64,000 nt of DNA from Eukaryota sp. TZLM1-RC (GCA_040285825.1 JAUPSS010000006.1:1460070-1524069); one strand, 5' to 3'. Counted from the first letter of the stretch, positions 9,704-22,853 are shown. Translations and numbers: made by a program. Notes: a model not told the origin generated them from the letters alone.

Positions 9704-10176
9704 ATGGAGTTGTGTGATGAGATGATGATGCTTGGAAATGCAGCTTTTTGTACTTACTTCTGAGATGCATCGATCAAATATACTTCACACCCTGCGCTCG
9801 TGGTTTTCTTCAGTACCTGTGGAGCAAGACCACCTAGATCTCAAAAAGATCCAACCCCTTTCAATCGTATCCAAGCACTACATTTGAATCTACCCACAAG
9901 TCTTTCCTTCACACAATCTGTGGTCTTCATAATACTTTGAATCCTTTTTGTCACAGAGAACAACATGAAAGCTGTTTACATTATCTTGCTCAGTGAAGAA
10001 TCTGTTGAGATAGAGCCTTTCAAACCAAGTTAGTTGACCTCCCTAGTCTCCCTGATATGAAGCCTTACCCTTATAAAAATTAATCTCATTAGTGCCATGT
10101 CCTACTATTTGAATTTCGTACCAGATTTTTCGTGTTCATTATCTCTTTGATATAGCCTCGAAAAAGATCTATTTGG
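9704..10176 (+). other. Leader B between C2 and C3
   Basis: Begins around tgtgtgatgagatgatgatgc. It is unrelated to leader A until gctgtttacattatcttgc (9969), from where the two leaders are homologous. It encodes the shared short frame KAVYIILLSEESVEIEPF, here broken, with its ATG at 9965. Leader B always precedes a type-2 ORF1. Confidence 0.6.
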
Positions 10177-12636
10177 ATGATAGAGTTCTTCGTTAGTGAC
10201 AAGTGCTTAATGATCAAGAATACAATTCCTATGCTCTACAAAAACCTTATACAAACTTACTTCAGTCGCATTGAAAATAGGTCTGTTCTTTTTCGAGACC
10301 TTGATGAAAGTCAAAAAGCCCAGTTTCTGACAAATTTTTCCTTCAGTTTTGCCCAAATCAGTTTCGGAGACCCGTGGGTGTGCTGTTTTGTTCAATTCGG
10401 AGGAATTCACATCAATATTGCAACAATATTCTCATTTTTGTTTACAATTTGTTTGCATATCCATTTGTAACGTATTTTTGATACGGCATCTGAGTCGTTA
10501 TTTAGTACTTATGAAGCACAACTTGTTGAGTTATCAAATATTAAAGCTGCACTACATGTTTCAGCCAGGGAAGATATCAATTGTGCTCCTAGTCAAGTTT
10601 CTCCTATTAATGGTAAAACCTTGTTATGTTTATAAGATGGATCCAAACTTTAATATGCGTAATTTAATCAAAATTTCATTTTGTCAATTATCAAACCTAA
10701 TTTTCAATTTGTTAAATACTTACGATCCCATTGTCGATTACCGCTTCCCTTTTTAAACATGCGGCTCTCAATGGGCCTAATCAACATCTCTCCGTCATTA
10801 ATTTTCAACCTTTCGCCAGCGACGAAGATGCACTTCAAGCTCTAGAAAAATTTTTTTCAAGGAGGTAGGGTACATCCAAGCCTTTTTTTCTTATGAATGT
10901 GATCATTCAGTTCCAGTACATTCTGGAATGAAAGACATTTGCCAAGAATTTAGCGACTTATCACCAAAAGGAAAATATGTTACTTGCGTCCAACGGAAAT
11001 CACCGTGTATTGGACTAACAACTGCTATTTATTTTGCATTATCGAAATTAAAACAATGTGGTTTGTTATCAATTGGAGAAATTTGTGTCTGATACCCCCG
11101 GACAAAGTATATGAAAGTCTTATCTATATTAACAGTGTAGTTTTTATTTTTGTAAGGATTTGCCGTTGAACAATGTACACAAACTCATGAATACACTTAG
11201 CCAGAGACACTTTCAGTTTTTTATTTGGTGTACATTGGAAACAAGTTACCGGCCTTGAAAGAAAGGATGTTTCGATACAAAAAAATACACGTATGAAATG
11301 AATCTTTATAGAGACAATTTTTATTTCTACTTTGAACAAACGTTGTGATCAATTAAACAAAAAAAACTAGGACGACATGTTGAAAAAAAGATTTCTTATA
11401 TATAGGAATTGCATTATTTAAGAAGAATTTTTTTCCTTAGCTGAGACTACAGTTAAGAGTTTGCTCGATTCAATGTGGAAGAAACTGAACGATCGAGATA
11501 AAGGACTATTTCTATTTTTATTGTCTTGTTTTCGGTGACTGGGAAATCAGAACAATTTCCCCTTGATTTATTCACTTCTGAAAGATTTCATTCTAATTTT
11601 TGAAAAAGTTGCCTTGTTTTTAACAGAATTATTCTCCCTGCTGTTGGAGCTGGTACAGGTCTATTTTTGTATAAATAGAACTGTTGCTGAAATAATTTGT
11701 TCTTCTTCAACCAACTCTGGCGAATCAACTATTATGAATGCTTTTTCGTCTTCTTTGGGATTCTGGAAGCGAAGCATGGTTTCATTCTGTTTTTTTATAA
11801 AGGTTATTCGAAAGTTATTTCTTAATCGAAGAGGTAAAATTAAAAATTCAACCAAAAAGATGCTTTTGATCTCTATTTTTTTAATCCGATGTACTAGCGA
11901 AAATCTTCCTTCAGAATTATTATATAGTCAGCTTCAATGTTCGTTTTTTGAAAATTTGTGCAAAAAGAGGGATTCGAAGTTGAAAAAAACTTATAGATGA
12001 AGCCATTTGTATTTTTTTAACAACAGTGGCAAAATTGTTGAAAAAAATTTGGAGATTACGATGTGCCTGAAGGTTTTTGTTAAAGAACGTCAAATTTCTC
12101 AGTTCTTCACTATTCTAGGGGATACATTCCGTTATTTTTGCTCAAAAATTTGCATTCCAGGAGAGCACACTGTTTGGATCTCTCGTTGATTTCCTATCAA
12201 CAGGCATTGGCTGAGGATTCCGGGTCTACTTTTTGCAGCGCATGGATTTTTTTATTGACATATTGTTGTTGTTATTTTTTTCGGGTAGAAATGATTTGGC
12301 TAACCGTTTTTTTCCACCAGCGAGTATCTCACACATGAGTTATTTATTTCTTTTAGTTGAAAAAAATCCCCAGATTCCGTCCTTCAATTTGATTCATGGT
12401 TTACGAGTATGGGAGAATTTTTTTGCTGTCTCACAGTTTTGAAGCATTGTCTGATGATGAGCAACTAGCAGTTGGTAGAATATGGTCATTTTTTTCTTCA
12501 TAAGTAAGATGTTATCTTTTGACGATCGAAATTTGGTTTGGGATAATGATACTGTTGCTGAGTATATCAAAAATTCCTCAATCGCGACTATTGTTGCAAC
12601 ATGATGAAGATGATGATAATTCAGATTGTTTTTACA
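10177..12636 (+). pseudogene. ORF1, unit C3 (type 2, 3' truncated)
   Basis: Type-2 marks: caagtgctta after the start (K-C-L), RSVLFRDLDESQKAQFL, and gagtta in place of cagtta near 10526. Open from the ATG to 10470, then broken. The matching sequence NPVSP-type region continues in other frames to 12636, where the copy ends before the LEDVFTSSSS and FMPAALTKDS portions. Many T and A runs are exactly seven long, as in C5-C8. Function unknown, as for C2. Confidence 0.5.
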
Positions 12637-13562
12637 TTGTTGCTGATTTTTCATCACATTTGCACCCTCTATTCCCTTTATGATTACCCCATATGATTTC
12701 CGACAACTGGGAGTTGAACCCACAAACATTGGGATTTCTACTGTTATTTTGTTGGAGGTGGTGGTATTTGAACCTAGAACATGGTTTTGAGTGGAAATCT
12801 TTATTCTTATTTATTATTTATTTATTATTAAACTAACTGAAAATTTCTCATGAAGGATGATTTTTCGCTGGTTTGGGTTTTTAGTTAATTATCATGTTTT
12901 TACATGTAAATGATATAATTTACCATTAACCTTAAGTTGGTTGATTGAACACAATTTAAACTTGAAATTTACCAATGCCAAAACTTAAGGTTCAGATGAT
13001 CTAGATGATGAAGTTAGTGATGAAACATTAAGACCCTTGTTACAACTAATGTTGGCTTTGATGATGTAGTTGTTGTTTGTTATTCAAATGCTATTGTAGG
13101 GTTCCATTCATCATTATTATTATTTTTCAATTTGAGAGTCTCCACCAAATATTGAGAGTAATTCTCTTTATTTTTGAGTTTCTATTGATAAACACATAAA
13201 CGACTAATTAATCATCAATCATTCTGTTTTTTTAACTGTTGTAAGATGATTATGGTCAAGAAAGACCTGATTACGTGTTTCTGTATAGTCTACATGTTTT
13301 TTTGGATTTTTTTGGATGTTTGTTGACAACAACCTTTTTATGTGATTTAACTAGTCTTAATATAGTCTTATTAATATATTTATATATGATTTTTTTATAA
13401 CTAATCATTTAAATAATTACTTTTTTTCGAAATGAAAAAAATGTGAAGCACTGTTATTATGGTGCAAGACAAGTCTGGTTTTTTTGTTTCCAAACATTGT
13501 GATAAGGACAACTACCATGTGAATACAGCAACTTCACAATTATTAGAAGATTTTTTTGTGAG
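12637..13562 (+). other. Spacer U, partial copy, unit C3
   Basis: Corresponds to the right-hand ~920 bases of the U spacer in C7 (from ~35062). It includes the start of the Ig-like minus-strand frame (its codons reading FVGSTPSCRKSYGV, ~12725-12685), which here runs antisense into ORF1. The remainder (12800-13420) is AT-rich without a convincing frame. Near 13440-13560, on the plus strand, a frame reading WCKTSLVFVSKHCDKDNYHV continues into leader A. Confidence 0.5.
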
Positions 13563-13908
13563 AAAAAAAACGTCTGAGTGAATATTTGAGTTTTTATCAA
13601 TTCTATGATTAGTTTTATGATTAACATACCTAATACTTCAGTACTGACAATTTGTTACAAAGGGTCAATGGACTGAGAAGAATTATTTTTCCGATTGTGA
13701 AGGCTGTTTACATTATCTTGCACAGTGAAGAAACTGTTGAGATAGAGCCTTTGAAAACCAAGTTAGCTGACCTCCCTAGTCTCCTTGATGTGAAGCCTTA
13801 CCCTTATAAAATTAATCTCATTAGTGCCATGTCCTACTATTTGAATTTCGTACCAGATTTTTCGTGTTCATTATCTCTTTGATATAGCCTCGAAAAAGAT
13901 CTATTTGG
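13563..13908 (+). other. Leader A between C3 and C4
   Basis: Contains the longest leader-A frame, open 13652-13882 (LQRVNGLRRIIFPIVKAVYI...). It then breaks at a five-T run before the ORF1 ATG at 13909. Contiguous with U upstream, as in C7 and C9. Confidence 0.6.
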
Positions 13909-15420
13909 ATGATAGAGTTCTTCGTTAGTGACAAGCGCTTAATGATCAAGAATACAATTCCTATGCTCTACAAAAACCTTATACAAACTTACTTCAGTCG
14001 CATTGAAAAATAGGCCCGTTCATTTTCGAGACCTTGATAAAAAGTCAAAAAGCCCATTTTTCTGAAAAAAATTTTTCCTTCAGTTTTGCCCAAATCAGTT
14101 TCGGAGACCCGTGGGTGTGCTGTTTTTGTTCAATTCGGAGGAATTCACATCAATATTACAACAGTATTCTCATTTTTGTTTACAATTTGTTTGCATATCC
14201 GTTTTGTAACGTATTTTGATACGGCATCTGAGTCGTTATTTAGTACTTATGAAGCACAACTTGTTCAGTTATCAAATATTAAAAGCTGCACTACATGTTT
14301 CAGCCAGGGAAGATATCAATTGTGCTCCTAGTCAAGTTTCTCCTATTAATGGTAAACCTTGTTATGTTTATAAGATGGATGCAAACTTTAATATGCGCAA
14401 TTTAATCAAAATTTCATTTTTGTCAATTATCAAACCTAATTTTTCAATTTGTTAAATACTTTACGATCCCATTGTCGATTACCGCTTCCCTTTTAAACAT
14501 GCGGCTCTCAATGGGCCTAATCAACATCTCTCCGTCATTAATTTTCAACCTTTCGCCAGCGACGAAGATGCACTTCAAGCTCTAGAAAAATTTTTTTCAA
14601 GGAGGTAGGGTACATCCAAGCCGTTTTTTTCTTATGAATGTGATCATTCAGTTCCAGTACATTCTGGAATGAAAAAAACATTTGCCAAGAATTTAGCGAC
14701 TTATCACCAAAAGGAAAAATATGTTACTTGCGTCCAACGGAAATCACCGTGTATTGGACTAACAACTGCTATTTATTTTGCATTATCGAAATTAAACAAT
14801 GTGGTTTGTTATCAATTGGAGAAATTTGTGTCTGATACCCCGGACAAAGTATATGAAAGTCTTATCTATATTAACAGTGTAGTTTTTATTTTGTAAGGAT
14901 TTGCTGTTGAACAATGTACACAAACTCATGAATACACTTAGCCAGAGACACTTTCAGTTTTTTTCATTTGGTGTACATTGGAAACAAGTTACCGGCCTTG
15001 AAAGAAAGGATGTTTCGATACAAAAAAATACACGTATGAAATGAATCTTTATAGAGACAATTTTATTTCTACTTTGAACAAACGTTGTGATCAATTAAAA
15101 CAAAAAAACTAGGACGACATGTTGAAAAAAAGATTTCTTATATATAGGAATTGCATTATTTAAGAAGAATTTTTTTCCTTAGCTGAGACTACAGTTAAGA
15201 GTTTGCTCGATTCAATGTGGAAGAAACTGAACGATCGAGATAAAGGACTATTTCTATTTTATTGTCTTGTTTTCGGTGACTGGGAAATCAGAACAATTTC
15301 CCCTTGATTTATTCACTTCTGAAAGATTTCATTCTAATTTTTGAAAAAGTTGCCTTGTTTTTAACAGAATTATTCTCCCTGCTGTTGGAGCTGGTACAGG
15401 TCTATTTTGTTAAATAGAAC
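13909..15420 (+). pseudogene. ORF1, unit C4 (type 1, 3' truncated)
   Basis: Starts with the type-1 caagcgctta. Frames are broken at nearly every T/A run (for example tgtttttgtt where C2 has tgttttgtt), leaving open pieces 14086-14331 and 14669-14896 (ending VVCYQLEKFVSDTPDKVYES). It stops at the leader-A join. No second half is present. Not translatable as assembled. Confidence 0.5.
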
Positions 15421-15767
15421 TAAAAAAACGTCTGAGTGAATATTTGAGTTTTTATCAATTCTATGATTAGTTTTATGATTAACATACCTAATACTTCAGT
15501 ACTGACAATTTGTTACAAAGGGTCAATGGACTGAGAAGAATTATTTTTCCGATTGTGAAGGCTGTTTACATTATCTTGCACAGTGAAGAAACTGTTGAGA
15601 TAGAGCCTTTGAAAACCAAGTTAGCTGACCTCCCTAGTCTCCCTTGATGTGAAGCCTTACCCTTATAAAAATTAATCTCATTAGTGCCATGTCCTACTAT
15701 TTAAATTTCGTACCAGATTTTCGTGTTCATTATCTCTTTGATATAGCCTCGAAAAAGATCTATTTGG
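15421..15767 (+). other. Leader A between C4 and C5
   Basis: The leader frame is broken by an extra C (ctcccttgatg rather than ctccttgatg), a change shared with leader A of C6/C7 and C7/C8. Followed by the type-1 ORF1 ATG at 15768. Confidence 0.6.
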
Positions 15768-18708
15768 ATGATAGAGTTCTTCGTTAGTGACAAGCGCTTA
15801 ATGATCAAGAATACAATTCCTATGCTCTACAAAAACCTTATACAAACTTACTTCAGTCGCATTGAAAATAGGCCCGTTCATTTTTCGAGACCTTGATAAA
15901 AGTCAAAAAGCCCATTTTCTGAAAAAAATTTTTCCTTCAGTTTTTGCCCAAATCAGTCTCGGAGACCCGTGGGTGTGCTGTTTTGTTCAATTCGGAGGAA
16001 TTCACATCAATATTGCAACAGTATTCTCATTTTTGTTTACAATTTGTTTTGCATATCCGTTTGTAACGTATTTTTGATACGGCATCTGAGTCGTTATTTA
16101 GTACTTATGAAGCACAACTTGTTCAGTTATCAAATATTAAAGCTGCACTACATGTTTCAGCCAGGGAAGATATCAATTGTGCTCCTAGTCAAGTTTCTCC
16201 TATTAATGGTAAACCTTGTTATGTTTATAAGATGGATGCAAACTTTAATATGCGTAATTTAATCAAAATTTCATTTTTGTCAATTATCAAACCTAATTTT
16301 TCAATTTGTTAAATACTTACGATCCCATTGTCGATTACCGCTTCCCTTTTTAAAACATGCGGCTCTCAATGGGCCTAATCAACATCTCTCTGTCATTAAT
16401 TTTTCAACCTTTCGTCAGCGACGAAGATGCACTTCAAGCTCTAGAAATTTTTTTCAAGGAGGTAGGGTACATCCAAGCCGTTTTTTTCTTATGAATGTGA
16501 TCATTCAGTTCCAGTACATTCTGGAATGAAAAAAACATTTGCCAAGAATTTAGCGACTTATCACCAAAAGGAAAAATATGTTACTTGCGTCCAACGGAAA
16601 TCACCGTGTATTGGACTAACAACTGCTATTTATTTTTGCATTATCGAAATTAAACAATGTGGTTTGTTATCAATTGGAGAAATTTGTGTCTGATACCCCG
16701 GACAAAGTATATGAAAGTCTTATCTATATTAACAGTGTAGTTCTATTTTTGTAAGGATTTGCCGTTGAACAATGTACACAAACTCATGAATACACTTAGC
16801 CAGAGACACTTTGAGTTTTTTTCATTTGGTGTACATTGGAAACAAGTTACCGGCCTTGAAAGAAAGGATGTTTCGATACAAAAAAATACACGTATGAAAT
16901 GAATCTTTATAGAGACAATTTTATTTCTACTTTGAACAAACGTTGTGATCAATTAAAACAAAAAAACTAGGACGACATGTTGAAAAAAAGATTTCTTATA
17001 TATAGGAATTGCATTATTTAAGAAGAATTTTTTTCCTTAGCTGAGACTACAGTTAAGAGTTTGCTCGATTCAATGTGGAAGAAACTGAACGATCGAGATA
17101 AAGGACTATTTCTATTTTTATTGTCTTGTTTTCGGTGACTGGGAAATCAGAACAATTTCCCCTTGATTTATTCACTTCTGAAAGATTTCATTCTAATTTT
17201 GAAAAAGTTGCCTTGTTTTTAACAGAATTATTCTCCCTGCTGTTGGAGCTGGTACAGGTCTATTTTTGTATAAATAGAACTGTTGCTGAAATAATTTGTT
17301 CTTCTTCAACCAACTCTGGCGAATCAACTATTATGAATGCTTTTTCGTCTTCTTTGGGATTCTGGAAGCGAAGCATGGTTTCATTCTGTTTTTTTATAAA
17401 GGTTATTCGAAAGTTATTTCTTAATCGAAGAGGTAAAATTAAAAATTCAACCAAAAGATGCTTTTGATCTCTATTTTTTTAATCCGATGTACTAGCGAAA
17501 AATCTTCCTTCAGAATTATTATATAGTCAGCTTCAATGTTCGTTTTTTGAAAAATTTGTGCAAAAAGAGGGATTCGAAGTTGAAAAACTCTTATAGATGA
17601 AGCCATTTGTATTTTTTTAACAACAGTGGCAAAATTGTTGAAAAAAAATTTGGAGATTACGATGTGCCTGAAGGTTTTTGTTAAAGAACGTCAAATTTCT
17701 CAGTTCTTCACTATTCTAGGGGATACATTCCGTTATTTTTGCTCAAAAATTTGCATTCCAGGAGAGCACACTGTTTGGATCTCTCGTTGATTTCCTATCA
17801 ACAGGCATTGGCTGAGGATTCCGGGTCTACTTTTTGCAGCGCATGGATTTTTTTATTGACATATTGTTGTTGTTATTTTTTTCGGGTAGAAATGATTTGG
17901 CTAACCGTTTTTTTCCACCAGCGAGTATCTCACACATGAGTTATTTATTTCTTTAGTTGAAAAAAATCCCCAGATTCCGTCCTTCAATTTGATTCATGGT
18001 TTACGAGTATGGGAGAATTTTTTTGCTGTCTCACAGTTTTTGAAGCATTGTCTGATGATGAGCAACTAGCAGTTGGTAGAATATGGTCTTTTTTTCTTCA
18101 TAAGTAAGATGTTATCTTTTGACGATCGAAATTTGGTTTGGGATAATGATACTGTTGCTGAGTATATCAAAAATTCCTCAATCGCGACTATTGTTGCAAC
18201 ATGATGAAGATGATGATAATTCAGATTGTTTTACATTGGCAACTGTTGTGGAGAAAGACCACCGAAATCTATCTTTAGAGGCAGCTACTCTGTTTCTTTA
18301 CGGTGAAACTGATTGTGAATCTGTATTTAATAATTTGGAAGATGTTTTCACTAGTAGTAGTAGTAAAAACTGTACACTAACTACAATGCTCCAATTATAT
18401 TTTAAGCCTGATTTATTCCGATCCAAGAATTTCAACATTGTTCTTATTGATGACCAATTTATAAATCAACAATCCTGTTATCTTGAACTAAGAGATTCCA
18501 AATATAGGCTGTGTAAGGCACAGCAGGATTCTTACATGTTCATGCCAGCTGCGTTGACTAAAGACAGTGTAGGCAGCATGAATGTGAGAACTCTATCAAA
18601 TGACCAATTGCCCGTCACAGTATATTGTGATTCAAATGCTATTATTATTTTCTCCAAAAATAAACCCTACCTTAAAATTTCACCAAAAACCCTGTGATTG
18701 TTTATTAA
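15768..18708 (+). pseudogene. ORF1, unit C5 (type 1, best C-terminal frame)
   Basis: The first half is broken. The 3' part is open for 192 codons (18119-18697), covering IPQSRLLLQHDEDDDNSD, LSLEAATLFLYGETDCESVF, FRSKNFNIVLIDDQFINQQS and TKDSVGSMNVRTLSNDQLPV. This shows that these segments, which sit in different frames in C2, belong to one continuous protein. The stop taa is at 18706. Composition is hydrophilic with an acidic patch (HDEDDD); no catalytic motif is recognised. Confidence 0.6.
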
Positions 18709-18839
18709 GGTATATGAGTCTATTTAAAAAGCTTAGTTTTTTTGTTTATATTTGAAAAAAACCCTGCTGTTTCATCAACTTCCACAATGTTTCAGAACAT
18801 ATGCATGAACCATTGCGAATGAGTTTTCATCGGTTACCT

Positions 18840-19197
18840 TATCTTATATTTGTTGTTATATGTTATAGACTATTTTTATTTTTTTGCATAAATATGTTTG
18901 AACATTCCTATTGATCAATTATCACTAAAAAAGTGTATTCAAATTCACCACAGCTCACTTTGCATCATGCTCTGAATTGTTCGGAATTGATAACTGATTG
19001 TTCTTCATAACATGATGCTGTTAGAGGCACTGTGTTCAATATGGCATGAACTGCCTGAATCTGGTGTATTAAAGAGCCTCTGGTGAAAGATGAACTGTCA
19101 TTGAATATTTTTAGTTGATGACAGGGGTGATATATAATGCGATAGGGTTGCGGACTCTAAAGCTGCTGTTGACGTTGTCTTCTGTAATGTGCCAAAT
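18840..19197 (+). pseudogene. P1 HALNC-like fragment, unit C5
   Basis: Near-identical to 4720-5076. It retains the P1-specific ttcggaattgataactgattg that distinguishes it from the P2 version. Interrupted by stops. Confidence 0.5.
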
Positions 19198-19810
19198 GAG
19201 AATTAGTTTTTTTGTCAATTTGAATTTTTATTAAGTGTTGTAGTTCAATAAAACAATTCAATTATGTAAGGAGGTTGAAACAATTTTTTTCTTCTTATTG
19301 TTACAAATATTTGTTGCGAAACTCTTTTGAGGAAATTCAGCAATTGACACATGGTTATAAAACACGAGATCACAATCCAAGGAATAAATTGGATTTGTTG
19401 AGTTGGCATTCATCTTAATGAATGTTTAGTGGAATTACTTCTTATTAATTAATACTAAGTAATATTTTTTTGTAGTTTCCATTTTTACAGGATTATAAAG
19501 ATTGACTGGAGTTTGCTCAGTTGGGTTTTTTTCTGTAGTTATAAAAACATAATTCATTTTTTGAGTCAAAAATCAAAAAAATATTTCTTGTATTTCAGTA
19601 CCCAGACTTAATAGCACTCAATTTATTGAACCAACATTCCCTGTGTTTTTTTGAAATGAACTGAGGAGAGAATGAAACACAAATTTCAAATTATGAGCCA
19701 TTTTGATAGAGCATCAGCACTTGAATGAGTAAATCGTATATGTGTAATTACGGGTAATGTTGCTTTCTAAATAATTATTTTTAAAATGAATTAACGTTTA
19801 AAGATTACGG
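19198..19810 (+). other. D1 and spacer before RT core, unit C5
   Basis: D1 occupies 19198-19337 and carries the FNYVRRLKQFFSYCY segment. From 19338 to 19810 the AT-rich spacer is conserved with C2. No gene seen. Confidence 0.5.
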
Positions 19811-20477
19811 TTAACTTTATAGAACATCTTCAATTTAGATTTTTAAGAATGCTTTCAATTCTGTATCTCGTTCTTCCATTTTTACCTTTGCTGCAAAAAG
19901 CATTTTTCCTGAAGTTGAGCCTTTTTTTCTATTCATTTTTATGGAAAATCATCCACATTGGTCTATGAAAACTTTGACCTGTTTTTCGTCTTCAGGTGTT
20001 AAACAAGGTGATCCACTTGGTCCTTTTTTTCTTTTGTCTGGCAATTCATCCATTAATGTGCGAATTGAAAGAAAAAAATTCCCAGAAATAGATATTGTAG
20101 CATATATGGATGACATTTCTGTAATTTTAACGCCGCAAAAAAAGAAGATAAAAAAATATGAAGAACCTTTGGCACAGTTAGGTAGAGTGGAACATGTGAA
20201 ATATCAGTTTGTGCCGTTTGCAATTTCTCTTTTTGGCAATATTGGACCTTTCAGGGTTGCACTTTTTTTGAAAATTTCAAAAAAAGTGTTACTGAATAGG
20301 TCTGGTAAAAACAATGAACTCCACTTTCTGGATAAATAGAATTGTTTTTCTGCATTTTTCAAGTCTATTCCAACATTGATTTCAAAGGCGCTTTTAGCTA
20401 TTGGTGTAGAATATGAACGTAATGCTGTGAGTAGGTTCAGTAATAGTGACGCTTGTTTGGAGGATATTGAATTCTAG
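19811..20477 (+). pseudogene. Reverse transcriptase core (P1), unit C5, longest open frame
   Basis: A 132-codon frame (19941-20339) runs from ENHPHWSMKTLTCFSSSG through motif B (GVKQGDPLGP, 19995-20024), motif C (AYMDDI, 20099-20116) and across the internal deletion into VEHVKYQFVPFAISLFGN. The fusion of the YMDD region to the C-terminal tail is therefore in one open frame here, and is not an assembly slip between frames. Motif A (~19833) is one T out of frame. The stop of the tail is at 20475. The segment between B and C is translated off-frame (LLSGNSSINVRI rather than the family-like LAIHPLM), so a run-length error remains. Confidence 0.82.
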
Positions 20478-21319
20478 ATGGTTTTTTTATCTCAATAATT
20501 ATTCCAGTTTTTAAAAAAATAAATTAAAAGTATTATAAAAATGTTTTTTTATAGAACTATTTACAATAATTAATCACAAATTGATATCAATACATTCCCT
20601 CTACCACGATACTGAAAGTTTTGTTTTTTTGAACTGGGTCCATCCAAACAGTGATCAGTTGGTGATACAATTTTTGTTATGGTTTTTTTGTGCTGTTGCC
20701 AGCATAAATTTTGCTTATTAAAAAAAGACGGCTTTAACCTCAAGGAAATTGTGTAAAATTTTTTTATTAATTGAGAAACAGAATTATGTATATGGGTTGA
20801 TGAAAAAAATTCTTCCAGTATTTCCTCAAATGAGATATTTTGTTCAATAAGTACTGTGCAAATACTGTAATAAATATGAATATAATATACTATATATAAT
20901 AATTATATTGTGCAACCTTGCCAATCCAAATGTCTTTAATATAAAGTCTTGGATCATTTGTTTTAAGCTTATTTATTGAACTCAATCAATCAACCTGTGT
21001 CGTCTAGTATGGGAAATATATGGTTTTTGAATGCTCAATACAAAACGACTGATCAGAAAAATCGAATGTACGACCACTTTCTTTGAGAAGATTTCCTAAA
21101 TCATTTGAAAAAAATTGAGATCTAAAAAAATGGCCGTGTTCTTCCTGATGCCCAAGAAGCAAAAAAATCTTGTTCAGTTCTTCAACTGCTTATTCTTCCT
21201 CCTGTAAGGTTTTAACTGCACTATTTTTCGGTCTTTCGTTTCCTTTTTTTCAATGGTCACATCATTCTGAAGCAGATGAATCGAATTTCATTGAGTACTG
21301 TTATCTCTTTGACCATTTT
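20478..21319 (+). other. AT-rich linker with D2a, unit C5
   Basis: Same as 6354-7194: a TA-rich stretch around 20880-20905 and D2a near 21064-21122. Short open frames here do not resemble any family. Confidence 0.5.
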
Positions 21320-22850
21320 TTTGGAAATCATTCAATAAAAGTTTCTGCTTCATCTGATAATCTTCCATTTATCGAAAAATAGGAAAGCAATAAAAACCAG
21401 CTGTGTATTTCTATCAACATTAGCCTCCTCAGTATCTGTATCATATTTTTCTATGTCTTTCTTTTGCTTTTAAAAATCAAGAACACTTACAGGACCAAGT
21501 TTTTCCTCTGTGAACAACAGTATCATTTGCATCATTACATGAGACAAAGTCAAAAGTAGCTTCAGAATTATCAATCCAATCACAGTATACAGCAACTTTA
21601 TCACCACAACCAAAAATAATTCTGAGAACGTGTTTGCTTTTAGCAGAGGCTCTTTGTTACACGATATGCTTACAGTTTGTGCTATATTGAAAAGAGTGTC
21701 TCTAGCAGGATCATGTAATGAAGAACGATAAGTTATCAATTTAGAACAATTCAGAGCATGGCGCAAAGTGAGTTGAGGTGAATTCGAACAAATACATTTT
21801 TTTCTTTTGATAATAGTTGATTAATGGGGATATTCAAATATAATCTCATTTTTTTATTACAAATGCATCATTAGTAACACACAGTCCAAATCTTCGTGGT
21901 ACAATTTTTACAAAAAGTGAAGAATCTGATGACTGGCATTCACAAACACCCTTTTTCCAATAACAATGAGTGAAGATTGTGATTTAAAACAGCCGAGCTG
22001 CATATATATATTATAAAGATCAGTTTCATACATTCCAGTCAATCGTTTCTAAAATGTTCGAATAGTGTATTTTAAATTTAATAGATTCTTTTTCTGGAAT
22101 ATTGCAATACAATGATGGAAAGCATCGACTCCATTTTTTTCTACATCAATTTTTGAAATTTCTTTTATTTAATACGAAAAACAGTAGAACTTTTGCGTTA
22201 TAAAAAAATTTTTCCCGATCTGCAAATATTTCGGAAAAACTCAAAGATTGCGTTTTTTTGCATCCCCCCAATAAAAAAACACGAAGTCAGAATAGAAGCC
22301 CTCATCCAACTTAAAACCGCCATAATGTGGACTAAGGTAAGCATGGTCTGGAATTTAGAACATTTTACATCCCAAAAAAATTGTGACAAAACATTTGCAC
22401 CTAACTCATCAAACTTCTGAGCCAAAGGCCTAGTGGAAAGAGGATTTTTTTAGATCGAAATATATGATTGAAGTTGGAATTAAAACACAGTCTTATAATG
22501 GTAAATTTGATATGTCTCTGTACATCTATAGTCATCATTCGGTCAATTGTATCGGAAATTGAGTTCAACTTTTTAAACATTGTTTTTGGTAATGTCATCA
22601 TTATTTCCTAAAAACGAACCCAAATGACGAATAGCATCAATTGAATATAATTCGGCTTTGAGGTATAATTATAATACAGTTTGAACAACATCATGATTTT
22701 TGAAGCAAATTTGTAGTCCAAATGTTGATATTCCTTTGTGCTATTTTTACAAAAAAATCATAAGGTATTTCAATCTGTTCATGTTACTGCAGTGTTTTTC
22801 AAAAATTGTTTTTGCAAATGGTTAATTTATCAACTTCCATTCAGGTATTA
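21320..22850 (-). pseudogene. Inverted P2 RT C-terminal half, unit C5
   Basis: Minus-strand frames: 22401-22601 (KLNSISDTIDRMMTIDVQRH, thumb-like), 22198-22425 (AQKFDELGANVL and downstream), and 21470-21766. The last begins RHALNCSKLITYRSSLHDP and contains NIAQTVSISCNKEPLLKA, so zinc-like motif and EP-x-L are on one frame of 98 codons. The end of homology to the forward P2 copy in C9 is near 21320. Confidence 0.65.
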
Positions 22851-22853
22851 AAT

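Larger units (their letters stand above)
1687..10176 (+). repeat. Unit C2: full 8.5 kb type-1 unit
   Basis: Order of modules: ORF1 1687-4595, P1 HALNC fragment ~4720-5076, segment D1 5077-5215, reverse transcriptase core ~5690-6353, AT-rich linker with segment D2a, inverted P2 half 7195-8720 (minus), D1' 8724-8866, P2 5' remnant with D2b, leader B ~9704-10176. C5, C8 and C10 have the same order, so this is the reference long unit. Confidence 0.92.
10177..13908 (+). repeat. Unit C3: 3.7 kb type-2 unit
   Basis: ORF1 type 2 from 10177 is cut at ~12636, inside the acidic-stretch region, and joined to the middle of spacer U, then leader A. It has no reverse-transcriptase module. The junction reads ttttacattg then ttgctgatttttcatcac. 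Confidence 0.9.
13909..15767 (+). repeat. Unit C4: 1.86 kb short type-1 unit
   Basis: ORF1 5' half joined to leader A at ~15421. Same breakpoint and same tgttaaatagaac variant as C1, so C1 and C4 are recent duplicates; C6 shares the breakpoint but is type 2. Confidence 0.9.
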
